Notes under the pieces: model-generated
The model's database searches: none
The model's input: the letters and a program-made list of their open reading frames with translations, nothing else
What the model was told of the DNA's origin: nothing
Assembly (NCBI RefSeq): GCF_034008635.1
Contig: NZ_CP125378.1
Span: 2,594,001-2,658,000 of the forward strand
DNA: 64,000 nt
Direction of reading: 5' to 3'
DNA from: Pseudomonas sp. P8_229
GTDB lineage: Bacteria; Pseudomonadota; Gammaproteobacteria; Pseudomonadales; Pseudomonadaceae
Part shown: in pieces, positions 1 through 8,493 of the stretch
Layout of the letters: each line of letters opens with the position of its first letter
Position numbering within the stretch: the stretch's first letter is position 1
Made by a program: the position numbers and the translations under genes

Positions 1-834
1 TCCTGCCACCGTGGCGGCTGGATCAAGTCCGCAGCCAACTCCTTCGAGATCCGTGGCAAGAAACTCGGCATCGTCGGCTACGGCTCGATCGGTACTCAGC
101 TGTCGGTACTGGCTGAAGGTCTGGGCATGCAAGTGTTCTTCTACGACACCGTGACCAAGCTGCCGCTGGGCAACGCCACTCAGGTCGGCAACCTGCACGA
201 GTTGCTGGGCATGTCCGACATCGTCACCCTGCACGTTCCGGAAACCGCTGCGACCCAGTGGATGATCGGCGAGAAGGAAATCCGCGCCATCAAGAAGGGC
301 GGCATCCTGATCAACGCCGCGCGCGGCACCGTGGTCGAGCTCGACGCCCTGGCGGACGCGATCAAGGACAAGCACCTGATCGGCGCGGCCATCGACGTAT
401 TCCCGGTGGAGCCACGCTCCAACGACGAAGAGTTCGAAAGCCCGCTGCGTGGCCTGGACAACGTGATCCTGACCCCGCACATCGGTGGTTCGACCGCTGA
501 AGCGCAAGCGAACATCGGTCTGGAAGTGGCGGAAAAACTGGTCAAGTACAGCGACAACGGTACATCCGTTTCGTCGGTGAACTTCCCGGAAGTGGCCCTG
601 CCGGCTCACCCTGGCAAGCACCGCCTGCTGCACATCCACGAGAACATTCCGGGTGTGATGAGCGAGATCAACAAGGTCTTCGCCGAAAACGGTATCAACA
701 TCTCCGGTCAGTTCCTGCAGACCAACGAGAAAGTCGGCTACGTAGTGATCGACGTCGACGCCGAGTACTCGGATCTGGCGCAAGAGAAATTGCAGCACAT
801 CAACGGCACCATCCGTAGCCGTGTGCTCTTCTAA
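1..834 (+). CDS. serA: D-3-phosphoglycerate dehydrogenase, 3' part
   Basis: The frame is open from base 1, so the 5' part lies outside the window; 277 residues are visible out of the roughly 410 usual for the family. The enzyme oxidises 3-phosphoglycerate to 3-phosphohydroxypyruvate, the first step of serine synthesis, in the cytoplasm. Visible in order: the Rossmann motif GYGSIG, the catalytic arginine in NAARGTVV, the acidic residue in VFPVEP and the catalytic histidine in TPHIGGST. The last ~75 residues (from HRLLHIHENIPGVM) form an ACT domain, where serine feedback binding occurs in this family. A strong hairpin terminator follows at once, so serA ends its transcript here. Identity is very secure. 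Confidence 0.97.
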   Translation, partial: SCHRGGWIKSAANSFEIRGKKLGIVGYGSIGTQLSVLAEGLGMQVFFYDTVTKLPLGNATQVGNLHELLGMSDIVTLHVPETAATQWMIGEKEIRAIKKGGILINAARGTVVELDALADAIKDKHLIGAAIDVFPVEPRSNDEEFESPLRGLDNVILTPHIGGSTAEAQANIGLEVAEKLVKYSDNGTSVSSVNFPEVALPAHPGKHRLLHIHENIPGVMSEINKVFAENGINISGQFLQTNEKVGYVVIDVDAEYSDLAQEKLQHINGTIRSRVLF

Positions 835-873
835 AGAAGCAGCGACGAGCTACTAGCTTCAGGCTTGCAGCGA

Positions 874-908
874 TAAAAAAGGGAGCCCCGAAGGGCTCCC
901 TTTTTTTA
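874..908. terminator. Rho-independent terminator after serA
   Basis: GGGAGCCC-CGAA-GGGCTCCC (881-900) is followed by a run of seven T; an A-run on the other side makes it usable from both strands. It lies between the convergent serA and DUF4399 genes. Confidence 0.9.
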
Positions 909-1331
909 TTCGACGTTGACGGTGATTTTCTTCGAGACGATTGCTGGATCGAACGGCATGTGACCGCTGTCACCCAGCTCCAGTTGCAGGGTGTGCTTGC
1001 CCGGTGCCAGTTTGATCGTGGCCTCGGTCTGCGCCTTGCCGAAGTGCATGTGGTTGGCGTCATTCGGAATCGGTGCGCCCGCCGCCGGCAGCTTGTCGAC
1101 GTCGATCAGCAGGTGGTGGTGACCGGTGTTTTTGGTGACATCACCGGCTGGCGCCAGCGCGACGTCCTTGACGCCGAACTTGACCTTGAACTCTTGAGAA
1201 ACCGTGGCCCCATCCTCGGGAGAAACGATGAACACTTCGGCGCCTTTCGGGGCCGGAGTGGCGGCACTGGCCAACACCGAAACGCCCATCAGCAAACCCG
1301 CCAACGCTGCACGTGACATAAAGCTTTTCAT
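906..1331 (-). CDS. DUF4399 periplasmic protein
   Basis: 141 residues. An N-terminal signal peptide (MKSFMSRAALAGLLMGVSVL.., cleavage after ASA near residue 23) sends it to the periplasm. The mature part is one DUF4399 domain with a histidine-rich GHHHLLID segment, HMHFGKAQTEA, and a closing LAPGKHTLQLELGDSGHMPFDP. These look like a beta-sandwich and possible metal ligands, but the family has no settled function. The start is supported by GGAGAAG 5 bases upstream. It is monocistronic, convergent with serA and shares its terminator. The family assignment is from pattern memory; binding of copper or another ligand would be a guess. Confidence 0.85.
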   Translation of the reverse strand: MKSFMSRAALAGLLMGVSVLASAATPAPKGAEVFIVSPEDGATVSQEFKVKFGVKDVALAPAGDVTKNTGHHHLLIDVDKLPAAGAPIPNDANHMHFGKAQTEATIKLAPGKHTLQLELGDSGHMPFDPAIVSKKITVNVE

Positions 1332-1465
1332 TTTCTTCTCCAGTTTTTCCGTAAAATCCGCGTGGTCATGACAACTTCATGACCATTCGTTGTCGAAGGC
1401 ACTCGTCAACCATAGCAAAGCGAGCCAGAAAAACCGGCCGCCATAATGATTTCAAAGGAGTGACC

Positions 1466-2035
1466 ATGCGTTTTCTGCCTGGCCTGATCTGCCTGCTACC
1501 CCTTTTGAGCCCTCTGGCTCACGCCGAACTGATTGATGACGTCAACGATCGAGGCGAGTTGCGCATCGCCCTTGAGGCTAATACACCACCCTTCAATTTC
1601 AAGGACGGCGACACACTCACGGGGTTTGAGGTCGAGCTGGGGCAACAGCTGGCCAACGAGCTGGATGTACGCGCCGACTTCATCGTCACTGACGAAGCAG
1701 ACTTGCTCCAGGGCGTTGAAAGCGGCAAGTACGACGTTGCGCTCAATCACATAGCACTGACACCTGAACTCAAGGATCGTTTCGATTTCAGCGAGTCTTA
1801 CAGCAAGGTCGATTCACAGATGCTGGCGAAGAAGGACGAGCAGCCGCGACCGATGGTGCTGGTGCAGGCGTTGACTGAAGAGAAACCGAGAGCGGCGACG
1901 CCGGTGGAGTTGGCGATTCCGTTTCAGAAGGGTAATCCGGCGTTTCAGGCAAGCCTTGCAGGTGCCTTGCAGCGGATCAAGGATGACGGGCGGCTGGCGG
2001 CGCTGTCGAAAAAGTGGCTCACCGAACCCAAGTGA
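1466..2035 (+). CDS. Short periplasmic solute-binding protein, SBP_bac_3-like
   Basis: 189 residues. The start at 1466 is chosen over the upstream open frame because AAAGGAG precedes it and a clean signal peptide follows (MRFLPGLICLLPLLSPLAHA). The mature N-terminus (DDVNDRGELRIALEANTPPFNF...TGFEVELGQQLANEL) and the VESGKYDVALNHIALTPELKDRFDFSESY segment are typical of lobe 1 of amino-acid-binding family 3 proteins. Usual members have ~240-260 residues; here most of lobe 2 is replaced by a short Pro/Glu-rich stretch (residues ~128-150), then the usual C-terminal helix (FQASLAGALQRIKDDGRLAALSKKW). No ABC permease or ATPase is nearby. It may be a sensor-like or degenerate binding protein; the ligand is unknown. 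Confidence 0.8.
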   Translation: MRFLPGLICLLPLLSPLAHAELIDDVNDRGELRIALEANTPPFNFKDGDTLTGFEVELGQQLANELDVRADFIVTDEADLLQGVESGKYDVALNHIALTPELKDRFDFSESYSKVDSQMLAKKDEQPRPMVLVQALTEEKPRAATPVELAIPFQKGNPAFQASLAGALQRIKDDGRLAALSKKWLTEPK

Positions 2036-2048
2036 ACACAAAACCCCT

Positions 2049-2136
2049 GTAGGAGTGAGCCTGCTCGCGATGGCGTCAGGTCAGTCGACATAATCGTTAA
2101 CTGACACACCGCTATCGCGAGCAGGCTCACTCCTAC
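2049..2136. repeat. REPIN, type A, arms facing inward
   Basis: The 23-base unit beginning GTAGGAGTGAGCCTGCTCGC (2049-2071) and its reverse complement (2114-2136) flank 42 bases. It is the same design as the copies at 10413, 32271 and 39510. Confidence 0.9.
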
Positions 2137-2156
2137 AAGGGATTTGCGGTGGTTTT

Positions 2157-2642
2157 TTAGTCGAGGTGTGCCAGGGCTGCCGCGGCTTGCGGCAACTCCA
2201 GCTCACTGAACACCTGCACCCCATGGCGTTTGAGCAGTGCAGCCGTCACGCCTTCGCCACTGACCTTCACCCCACTGAACGACCCGTCATAGGTCAGCAG
2301 GTTGCCACATGAAGGACTGTTGGCCTTGAGCACCGCCACGCGGATGCCATGTTTCTGCACCAGTGCCAGCGCCTGCCGCGCGCCATCGAGAAACTGCGCA
2401 CTGACGTCCTCGCCTTCGGTGGTGATCACCGCCGCCGTGCCATCGAGCACTTCAGCGCCCTGCCCGCCCGGGATTTCCGCCGCCGCACGCGGCGTCGGCA
2501 AGCCACCGGCGACTTCCGGACACAGCGGCACCACGCGCCCATCGGCGATCCACTTCTCTAGCAGATCGAACGGCCCGCTGGCCCCGCCGTCGTAACGCAC
2601 GCGGTGGCCCAACAGGCAGCGGCTGACCAGAATCCTCTGCAT
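2157..2642 (-). CDS. DUF523 protein
   Basis: 161 residues from the ATG at 2642. An upstream in-frame start at 2663 is possible but would overlap the preceding gene by 20 bases. The ATG used here sits one base after that gene's TGA, which suggests translational coupling. Family hallmarks: MQRILVSRCLLGHRVRYDGG at the N-terminus, VPLCPEVAGGLPTPR in the middle and LKANSPSCG, giving three conserved cysteines (in CLLG, LCPE and SPSCG) that could bind metal or do redox chemistry. The biochemical function of DUF523 is not established. It is the second gene of a two-gene unit with a 2OG-Fe(II) oxygenase. Confidence 0.85.
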   Translation of the reverse strand: MQRILVSRCLLGHRVRYDGGASGPFDLLEKWIADGRVVPLCPEVAGGLPTPRAAAEIPGGQGAEVLDGTAAVITTEGEDVSAQFLDGARQALALVQKHGIRVAVLKANSPSCGNLLTYDGSFSGVKVSGEGVTAALLKRHGVQVFSELELPQAAAALAHLD

Positions 2643-2643
2643 A

Positions 2644-3267
2644 TCAGAACGGCTCGTTGCCACGGCGGCGGAACCAGCCGGTCAGCGACAAGCGCTCGCG
2701 GTTCGCCGGCAGCACTTCATGCGGCACTTCGCCGGAGAGAAACACCACCAGACAGCCGCCGGTGGGTTGCACGTCATGAACCCGGTCTTCGCCCAGATAC
2801 ATGCGCAACTGACCGCCGTCTTCCGGCAGCCACGCGTCATTGAGGTAGACCACCGCCGAGACCATGCGCCGGTCATCGTCGCGAAAGCGATCGACGTGCT
2901 TGCGGTAAAACGCGCCCGGCGGATAAAGGGCGAAGTGGCACTCGAAATCCTCGAGCCCCAGGAACAACCCGCGATTGAGTGCCTCGCGCAGGCTGTCCAT
3001 GAGGTTCAGATAACGGTCGCTGGCCTCGGCCTGCCCCGGGTCGATCCACTGGATGTGGTCACCGCGAATCCCCTCGCGAATCTCCGAAAACGGCCCACGG
3101 CCTACCGCTGCCGGCGCCAGTTCGCCCTCGGCCTCACGTTTGCGGCACTCGGCCGCCAGCTCACGGGTCAAACCCGCGGGCAGGAAAATGTTCTGCTGCG
3201 ACCAGCCGTGTTCGGCCAGGTCGTCGACGATGCGTAACAGCAGCGGGTGTTCGGAGGATATTTGCAT
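2644..3267 (-). CDS. 2OG-Fe(II) oxygenase (prolyl-4-hydroxylase-like)
   Basis: 207 residues from the ATG at 3267; the open frame runs further upstream but lacks a better start. Iron ligands are visible as H124-x-D126 (YRKHVDRF) and H183 (VPHEVLP), and the 2-oxoglutarate-binding Arg as R192 (RERLSLTGWF). The C-terminal ~100 residues form the P4Hc-type double-stranded beta-helix; residues 1-90 are helical and family-specific. Such enzymes hydroxylate a protein or small-molecule substrate with O2 and 2-oxoglutarate in the cytoplasm; the substrate is unknown. It is first in a unit with the DUF523 gene and diverges from the DUF2059 gene. Confidence 0.9.
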   Translation of the reverse strand: MQISSEHPLLLRIVDDLAEHGWSQQNIFLPAGLTRELAAECRKREAEGELAPAAVGRGPFSEIREGIRGDHIQWIDPGQAEASDRYLNLMDSLREALNRGLFLGLEDFECHFALYPPGAFYRKHVDRFRDDDRRMVSAVVYLNDAWLPEDGGQLRMYLGEDRVHDVQPTGGCLVVFLSGEVPHEVLPANRERLSLTGWFRRRGNEPF

Positions 3268-3384
3268 GGCGCGCATAGTATGCCTGCGGCAAGAAATCCG
3301 ACAGAGCCACGCGGCGGCTTGCCACGAATTCTCGACAAGTACCGGCACCGCACGGAGAATAGTCCGCTGCTGACAGGAGTCCCT

Positions 3385-4137
3385 ATGCGCCGTTTGCTTT
3401 TTTCACTGTTGATGTTCTGCGTTTTGCCCGCCTGGGCGGACGGCCACGATCAGCTGTACAAGATTGCCGGCTGGCCAGATCAACGTGCGCATTTCAATGA
3501 TGCCCTGAGTGCCGCGCAGCAGCGCTACCAGAACAACCTGCCGCCTGCGGTGTTTCAAGCCCTGGTCAACAACAGCAACCAGCGCTTCGCCCCCCAGGCG
3601 ATGGATCAGCGTGCCGAAGCGCAACTGCGCCAGCACCTCGCCGATCCACAACCGGCGCTGACTTTTTTTCAATCGCCGCTGGGCAAGAAAATCGTCGCCG
3701 CTGAATTGCTCGCCACCCGTCGCGATCAACTGGCGAAGAACGCCAAGGGCCTGCCGAAGATGCAGGCCAGCGACAGCCGCCTGCTGATCATCGGCCATCT
3801 GGCGCAAGCGCTGCCGGCACGCGAGGCCGGCGCCGAAGTCAGCCTGGCGATTGCCGGCGTGGCGGCGGACAGTTTGAGTTCGATGATTCCCGGCCTGCTC
3901 GGCGGCGGTCAGGCGCAAGGCATGTTGAACGGTCAGCGCCAGCGCCTGATGGATCAGATCGGCGCCGATATGAACAACACACTGCTCTACGTTTATCGTG
4001 ATCTGTCAGATGACGAACTGGAACAGTTCGCGACCTTTGCCGAGTCGAGCGAGGGCAAGGCGTACTACCAGGCGGCGCTGGCGGCGATTCGCGCGGGGTT
4101 GGCGGTGGGGCAAAGCTCTTCGAACCTCAGCCAGTAA
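3385..4137 (+). CDS. DUF2059 secreted protein
   Basis: 250 residues from the ATG at 3385, with CAGGAG 7 bases upstream. A signal peptide (MRRLLFSLLMFCVLPAWA, 18 residues) predicts periplasmic location. The C-terminal part (DMNNTLLYVYRDLSDDELEQFATFAESSEGKAYYQAALAAI) matches the DUF2059 helical repeat, which also occurs once around residues 30-110 in degenerate form (HFNDALSAAQQRYQ...). Function is unknown; all-alpha periplasmic proteins of this class have no assigned chemistry. It is monocistronic, between a divergent oxygenase gene and a REP pair. Confidence 0.8.
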   Translation: MRRLLFSLLMFCVLPAWADGHDQLYKIAGWPDQRAHFNDALSAAQQRYQNNLPPAVFQALVNNSNQRFAPQAMDQRAEAQLRQHLADPQPALTFFQSPLGKKIVAAELLATRRDQLAKNAKGLPKMQASDSRLLIIGHLAQALPAREAGAEVSLAIAGVAADSLSSMIPGLLGGGQAQGMLNGQRQRLMDQIGADMNNTLLYVYRDLSDDELEQFATFAESSEGKAYYQAALAAIRAGLAVGQSSSNLSQ

Positions 4138-4160
4138 TCTTTATCGCCTTTCAGACCGCC

Positions 4161-4223
4161 ATCGCGAGCAGGCTCACTCCTACAGAGACCGCGATCAAAT
4201 GTAGGAGCGAGCCTGCTCGCGAT
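4161..4223. repeat. REP pair, type A, arms facing outward
   Basis: The reverse-complement unit (4161-4183) comes first and the direct unit (4201-4223, one base changed: GTAGGAGCGAG) second, with only 17 bases between. This is the opposite topology to the copy at 2049. It lies between convergent genes. Confidence 0.85.
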
Positions 4224-4239
4224 GAGGCCCTCGAAAGCT

Positions 4240-5187
4240 CTAGAGATTGCGCCCCCTGATCCGCTTGTTCAGAAACTCGAAATACTCCTCTCGCATCTCC
4301 AGCGTCTCATTCGCCAGATGATGCCGGGCCTCCGGCAACAGCAGAATCTGTGGCCGGTCGAACTTCCATTTCATCACCTGCAAGTTGTGTTGCCAGTCCA
4401 CGGTCATGTCCGCCTGGCCCTGAATGATCAGTGGCCGTCGCGGACTTTTTTTCGCGTGTTCCACGCGGATGATCCAGCGCGACAGAGCACCGACCCACGC
4501 CGTCGGCAAGCGCTTGGGCTGTAACGGGTCGGCTTGCAGGAACGGCAGGAATGCCGGGTCATTGGAGTTCTCGCTGAAGCGCCGGGTGACGCCCCGCACG
4601 AAAGGCCTGAGCAAGTAATAACTCAGTTGCGACCAGCCCCATGCGCGCGGACGCACCAGAGGCGCCAACAGAATCAACTGGCCTTGCGCCGGACTGTGCT
4701 CGCCATGGTTGAGCACATGGTCGACGACGATCGCGCCGCCAGTACTTTGCCCGCACAGGTGCCAGGGCTGCGGCAAGGCGATCGAATTGGCTTCGGCGAA
4801 CAACGCCTGCAGAGCGTCCTGATATTCAGAGAAATCGCGGATGCTCGCCCGCGGCCCGCTCGACAGACCGTGCCCCGGCAAATCGCAGGCGATCACCGCA
4901 AAATCCTGATCCAGGGCCCACTCGATCACATGCCGATACAGTCCCGTGTGGTCGTAAAAACCGTGCAGCAGAAACAGCGTGCCCTTGACCTTCTCCGGCC
5001 ACCAGCAGTGGCTGACCAGTTCATAGCCATCGACTTCGAACCGCCCCATGCCGCGCCAGACATCGCGCTCGGGGAAGTCGGTCTGATAGAACCGCTGATA
5101 CGCCTTGGCCTCGTCCGACAACGGCTGCCACTGGGCCAAAGGCTTGAGGCTGGCGCGTAAATGATCGGCATCGAAAGTGTCAGGCAT
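4240..5187 (-). CDS. Alpha/beta hydrolase, monoacylglycerol-lipase-like
   Basis: 315 residues. The fold is recognisable from the oxyanion-loop LFLLHGFYDHTGLY (71-84), DLPGHGLSSGPR (102-113) and the nucleophile elbow CGQSTGG with Ser148. The acid is likely the Asp in IIQGQADMTVDWQ and the base the His in LPEARHHLANE. This arrangement fits the serine aminopeptidase S33 / lysophospholipase family (Hydrolase_4), which cleaves acyl-glycerol or other ester bonds. No signal peptide is seen, so it is probably cytoplasmic. It is monocistronic. The exact substrate cannot be read from sequence. Confidence 0.88.
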   Translation of the reverse strand: MPDTFDADHLRASLKPLAQWQPLSDEAKAYQRFYQTDFPERDVWRGMGRFEVDGYELVSHCWWPEKVKGTLFLLHGFYDHTGLYRHVIEWALDQDFAVIACDLPGHGLSSGPRASIRDFSEYQDALQALFAEANSIALPQPWHLCGQSTGGAIVVDHVLNHGEHSPAQGQLILLAPLVRPRAWGWSQLSYYLLRPFVRGVTRRFSENSNDPAFLPFLQADPLQPKRLPTAWVGALSRWIIRVEHAKKSPRRPLIIQGQADMTVDWQHNLQVMKWKFDRPQILLLPEARHHLANETLEMREEYFEFLNKRIRGRNL

Positions 5188-5286
5188 GCGGGTATTCCAA
5201 AGCGGTAAACAGACTTTATCGGCCTGCGATATTCATCTGTTGCGGCAAGCATGGCAAGCTAGCGGCCCTTCGAGGATCGAAAAACC

Positions 5287-5865
5287 ATGCGTTCGCCCTA
5301 CCGCACCGCACTGTTTGCCAGCCTGCTCGCGCTTGTGTGTGCCGGGGTGCTGTGGGCGGCGTACGACTGGTTTCAGGGGCGCTATCTGCGTGCCTTCAGC
5401 CAGCATACGGCGGTGTTTTCCGGTGATCCGCTGCGCCTGCCCGATGAGTTGGCCGGCCCCGGCAAAATCCGCCTCGTGCACTTCTGGGACCCGGCCTGCC
5501 CGTGCAACGTCGGCAACCAACAGCACCTGACGGAAATGGTCGAGCAGTTCGGCCCGCGCGGTGTGGAGTTCTTCGCGGTGCAACGCGCCGGTAGCCACGG
5601 CCAGTTACCCGCGACCCTGAGCAACCTGAAAACCATCGCCGTGCTGCCAGGCTCCGAGCAGATTCCCGCCAGCCCCGCCGTGGCGATCTGGGATCGCAGC
5701 GGCAAACTGGCATACTTCGGGCCGTACAGTGAAGGCTTGACCTGCAACTCCAGCAACAGCTTCATCGAACCGATCCTCAACGCGCTGATGGATGATCGCC
5801 CGGTCAACGCCACGCACACCCTGGCGGTCGGTTGTTATTGCCCGTGGCCGGTGGTGGTGCAGTAA
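5287..5865 (+). CDS. Membrane-anchored thioredoxin-like protein (DUF6436)
   Basis: 192 residues. One N-terminal membrane helix (residues ~8-26) is followed by a periplasmic thioredoxin-like domain: IRLVHFWDPACPCNV carries C71-P-C73 where thioredoxins carry CxxC, so the motif is shortened to CxC. Later segments fit the fold (SPAVAIWDRSGKLAYFGPYSEG). Two more cysteines occur in the last residues (VGCYCPW). It probably works in periplasmic thiol chemistry, but a CxC motif has different redox properties from CxxC and the function is unproven. It precedes the acylase gene on the same strand by about 100 bases. The DUF6436 name is from memory. Confidence 0.75.
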   Translation: MRSPYRTALFASLLALVCAGVLWAAYDWFQGRYLRAFSQHTAVFSGDPLRLPDELAGPGKIRLVHFWDPACPCNVGNQQHLTEMVEQFGPRGVEFFAVQRAGSHGQLPATLSNLKTIAVLPGSEQIPASPAVAIWDRSGKLAYFGPYSEGLTCNSSNSFIEPILNALMDDRPVNATHTLAVGCYCPWPVVVQ

Positions 5866-5967
5866 GGCATTCCGGACTTTTCAAGGACAGCGATGCACGG
5901 CACGGAAGGTCTGTGCTAATTGTTTGCAGCCCGACGGGCGGCAATCCCGCATGCACAAGGAGTCACC

Positions 5968-8379
5968 ATGAAACGCGTTTTCACCGTTCTTGCCTTGCTC
6001 ATCGTTGTTCTGTTCGCCGGCGTCGGCGGGTACGTCTACAGCAAACAGCCGACGCGTCAGGGCCAGGTGGAGCTGCGCAACCTGCAGGGTTCGGTGACCG
6101 TGCGTTACGACGAGCGTGGCGTGCCGCACATCCGCGCCGAAAACGAAACCGACCTCTATCGCGCCCTGGGCTACGTGCATGCCCAGGACCGCTTGTTCCA
6201 GATGGAAGCCATGCGCCGCCTCGCGCGTGGCGAGCTGGCCGAAGTACTCGGGCCGAAGCTGCTCGACACCGACAAACTGTTTCGCAGCCTGCGCATCCGC
6301 GAACGCGCCGCCAGTTATGTCGCCAGTCTCGATAAGCAGTCACCGGCGTGGAAGGCCCTGCAAGCCTATCTGGACGGCATCAACCAATATCAGGACAGCC
6401 ACGCCGCGCCGGTGGAGTTCGACGTGCTGGGCATCCGCAAGCGACCGTTCACGGCTGAGGACAGCATCAGCGTCGCCGGTTACATGGCCTACAGCTTCGC
6501 CGCCGCGTTTCGCACCGAACCGCTGCTGACCTACGTGCGTGATCAACTCGGCGCCGATTACCTCAATGTCTTCGATCTCGACTGGCAACCCAAGGGCGTG
6601 CTCGCCAAAGGCCGCGCCAACCCGACGCCCGCCCTCGCCGCCGGCGACTGGAAAGACCTCAACGCCCTCGCCCGCCTCAGCGAGCAGGCGCTGATCGAAA
6701 ACGGCCTGCCGCAATTCGAAGGCAGCAACGCCTGGGTGATCGCCGGCAGCCGCAGCCAGAGCAGCAAACCGCTGCTGGCCGGCGACCCGCACATTCGCTT
6801 CTCGGTACCGTCGGTATGGTACGAGGCGCAACTGTCGGCGCCGGGTTTCGAACTCTACGGCCACCATCAGGCACTGGTGCCGTTCGCCTTCCTCGGGCAC
6901 AACCTGGAGTTCGGCTGGAGCCTGACCATGTTCCAGAACGACGATCTGGATCTGATCGCCGAGAAGGTCAACCCGAACAACCCGAATCAGGTCTGGTACC
7001 ACGGTCAGTGGACCGATCTGGTCAGCACCGAGCAGCAGATCGCAGTGAAGGGCCAGGCACCGGTGACACTCACTCTGCGCCAGTCGCCCCACGGTCCGAT
7101 CGTCAATGACGCCCTCGGCACGGCTGCCGGCAAGACACCGATCGCCATGTGGTGGGCGTTCCTCGAAACGCCGAACCCGATCCTCGAAGGTTTCTACCAG
7201 CTCAACCGCGCCGACACCCTGGCCAAGGCCCGCGCGGCGGCGGCCAAAGTGCAAGCGCCGGGGCTGAACATTGTCTACGCCAACGCCAAGGGCGATATTG
7301 CCTGGTGGGCTTCGGCGCTGCTGCCCAAACGCCCTGCCGGGGTGAAACCGGACTTCATCCTCGACGGCAGCAGCAATCAGGCGGACAAGGACGGCTACTA
7401 CCCGTTCAGCGCCAACCCGCAGGAAGAAAACCCGGCGCGCGGCTACATCGTCTCGGCCAACTTCCAGCCGCTGTCACCGACCGGTATGGAAATCCCCGGT
7501 TACTACAACCTGGCCGATCGCGGTCAGCAGCTCAACCGCCAGCTCAGCGACAAGAGCGTGAAGTGGAGCAACGAAGCCAACCAGAAGCTGCAACTGGGCA
7601 CCACCACCGCCTACGGCCCGCGCACCCTGGCGCCGTTGTTGCCGGTGCTGCGCGAAGTGGTGAGCGATCCGGCGCAACTGAAACTGGTCGAGCAACTGGC
7701 GCAGTGGCCAGGCGACTATCCGCTGGATTCGGTCAGCGCGACGCTGTTCAACCAGTTCCTCTACGACCTCGCCGATGCGGCGATGCGCGATGAGCTGGGC
7801 AACGATTTCTTCGAAACGCTGTTGTCGACCCGGGTGATCGATGCCGCTCTGCCGCGACTGGCGGCGAACGCGGACTCACCGTGGTGGGACAATCGCAACA
7901 CACCAAACAAGGAAACCCGCGCCGACATCGTGAAGGTGGCGTGGCAGGCGAGCATGGCGCACCTGAAACAGACCCTCGGTGACACCCCGTCCGACTGGCA
8001 ATGGGGCACGGCGCACACCCTGACCCACGGCCATCCGTTGGGGCAACAGAAGCCGCTGGATAAGATTTTCAACGTTGGCCCGTTTGCAGCGCCGGGCAGT
8101 CATGAAGTGCCGAACAACCTCTCGGCCAAACTCGGCCCGGCGCCATGGCCGGTGACTTACGGACCTTCGACGCGCCGACTGATCGACTTCGCCGACCCGG
8201 CGCACAGCCTGACCATCAACCCGGTCGGCCAGAGTGGTGTGCCGTTCGACAGCCACTATGACGATCAAGCCGAGGAGTACGTCGAGGGGATGTATGTGCA
8301 GGCGCATTTCAGCGATGAGGAAGTGACGGCCAATACCCGCAGTACCTTGAAACTGTTGCCGGCAAGGGCTGCCCAATAA
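5968..8379 (+). CDS. hacB: Penicillin-acylase-family Ntn hydrolase, HacB-like
   Basis: 803 residues from the ATG at 5968, with AAGGAG 6 bases upstream. The N-terminal hydrophobic segment (MKRVFTVLALLIVVLFAGVGGYV) exports it to the periplasm. Family S45 precursors cleave themselves before a Ser; here that is Gly252-Ser253 in EGSNAWVIAG, giving an alpha chain (~30-252) and a beta chain from Ser253. Also visible are RDLYRALGYVHAQDRLFQME-like alpha-chain residues and the beta-chain segment GHNLEFGWSLTMFQNDDLDL. In P. aeruginosa, HacB (PA0305) beside spuH hydrolyses acyl-homoserine lactones; the same context next to spu supports orthology. The substrate in this strain is inferred, and penicillin or other acyl amides are possible. 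Confidence 0.85.
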   Translation: MKRVFTVLALLIVVLFAGVGGYVYSKQPTRQGQVELRNLQGSVTVRYDERGVPHIRAENETDLYRALGYVHAQDRLFQMEAMRRLARGELAEVLGPKLLDTDKLFRSLRIRERAASYVASLDKQSPAWKALQAYLDGINQYQDSHAAPVEFDVLGIRKRPFTAEDSISVAGYMAYSFAAAFRTEPLLTYVRDQLGADYLNVFDLDWQPKGVLAKGRANPTPALAAGDWKDLNALARLSEQALIENGLPQFEGSNAWVIAGSRSQSSKPLLAGDPHIRFSVPSVWYEAQLSAPGFELYGHHQALVPFAFLGHNLEFGWSLTMFQNDDLDLIAEKVNPNNPNQVWYHGQWTDLVSTEQQIAVKGQAPVTLTLRQSPHGPIVNDALGTAAGKTPIAMWWAFLETPNPILEGFYQLNRADTLAKARAAAAKVQAPGLNIVYANAKGDIAWWASALLPKRPAGVKPDFILDGSSNQADKDGYYPFSANPQEENPARGYIVSANFQPLSPTGMEIPGYYNLADRGQQLNRQLSDKSVKWSNEANQKLQLGTTTAYGPRTLAPLLPVLREVVSDPAQLKLVEQLAQWPGDYPLDSVSATLFNQFLYDLADAAMRDELGNDFFETLLSTRVIDAALPRLAANADSPWWDNRNTPNKETRADIVKVAWQASMAHLKQTLGDTPSDWQWGTAHTLTHGHPLGQQKPLDKIFNVGPFAAPGSHEVPNNLSAKLGPAPWPVTYGPSTRRLIDFADPAHSLTINPVGQSGVPFDSHYDDQAEEYVEGMYVQAHFSDEEVTANTRSTLKLLPARAAQ

Positions 8380-8403
8380 TCCTCGATTAGCCGGACGGGC
8401 CCT

Positions 8404-8468
8404 ATCGCGAGCAGGCTCACTCCTACAGGGGAACGCATTCCATTTGTAGGAGTGAGCCTGCTCGCGAT
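8404..8468. repeat. REP pair, type A, arms facing outward
   Basis: The reverse-complement unit (8404-8426) and the direct unit (8446-8468) are separated by 19 bases, between the convergent acylase and GlxA-type genes. Confidence 0.88.
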
Positions 8469-8493
8469 GGGGACCGTCGACTCAACACATATC

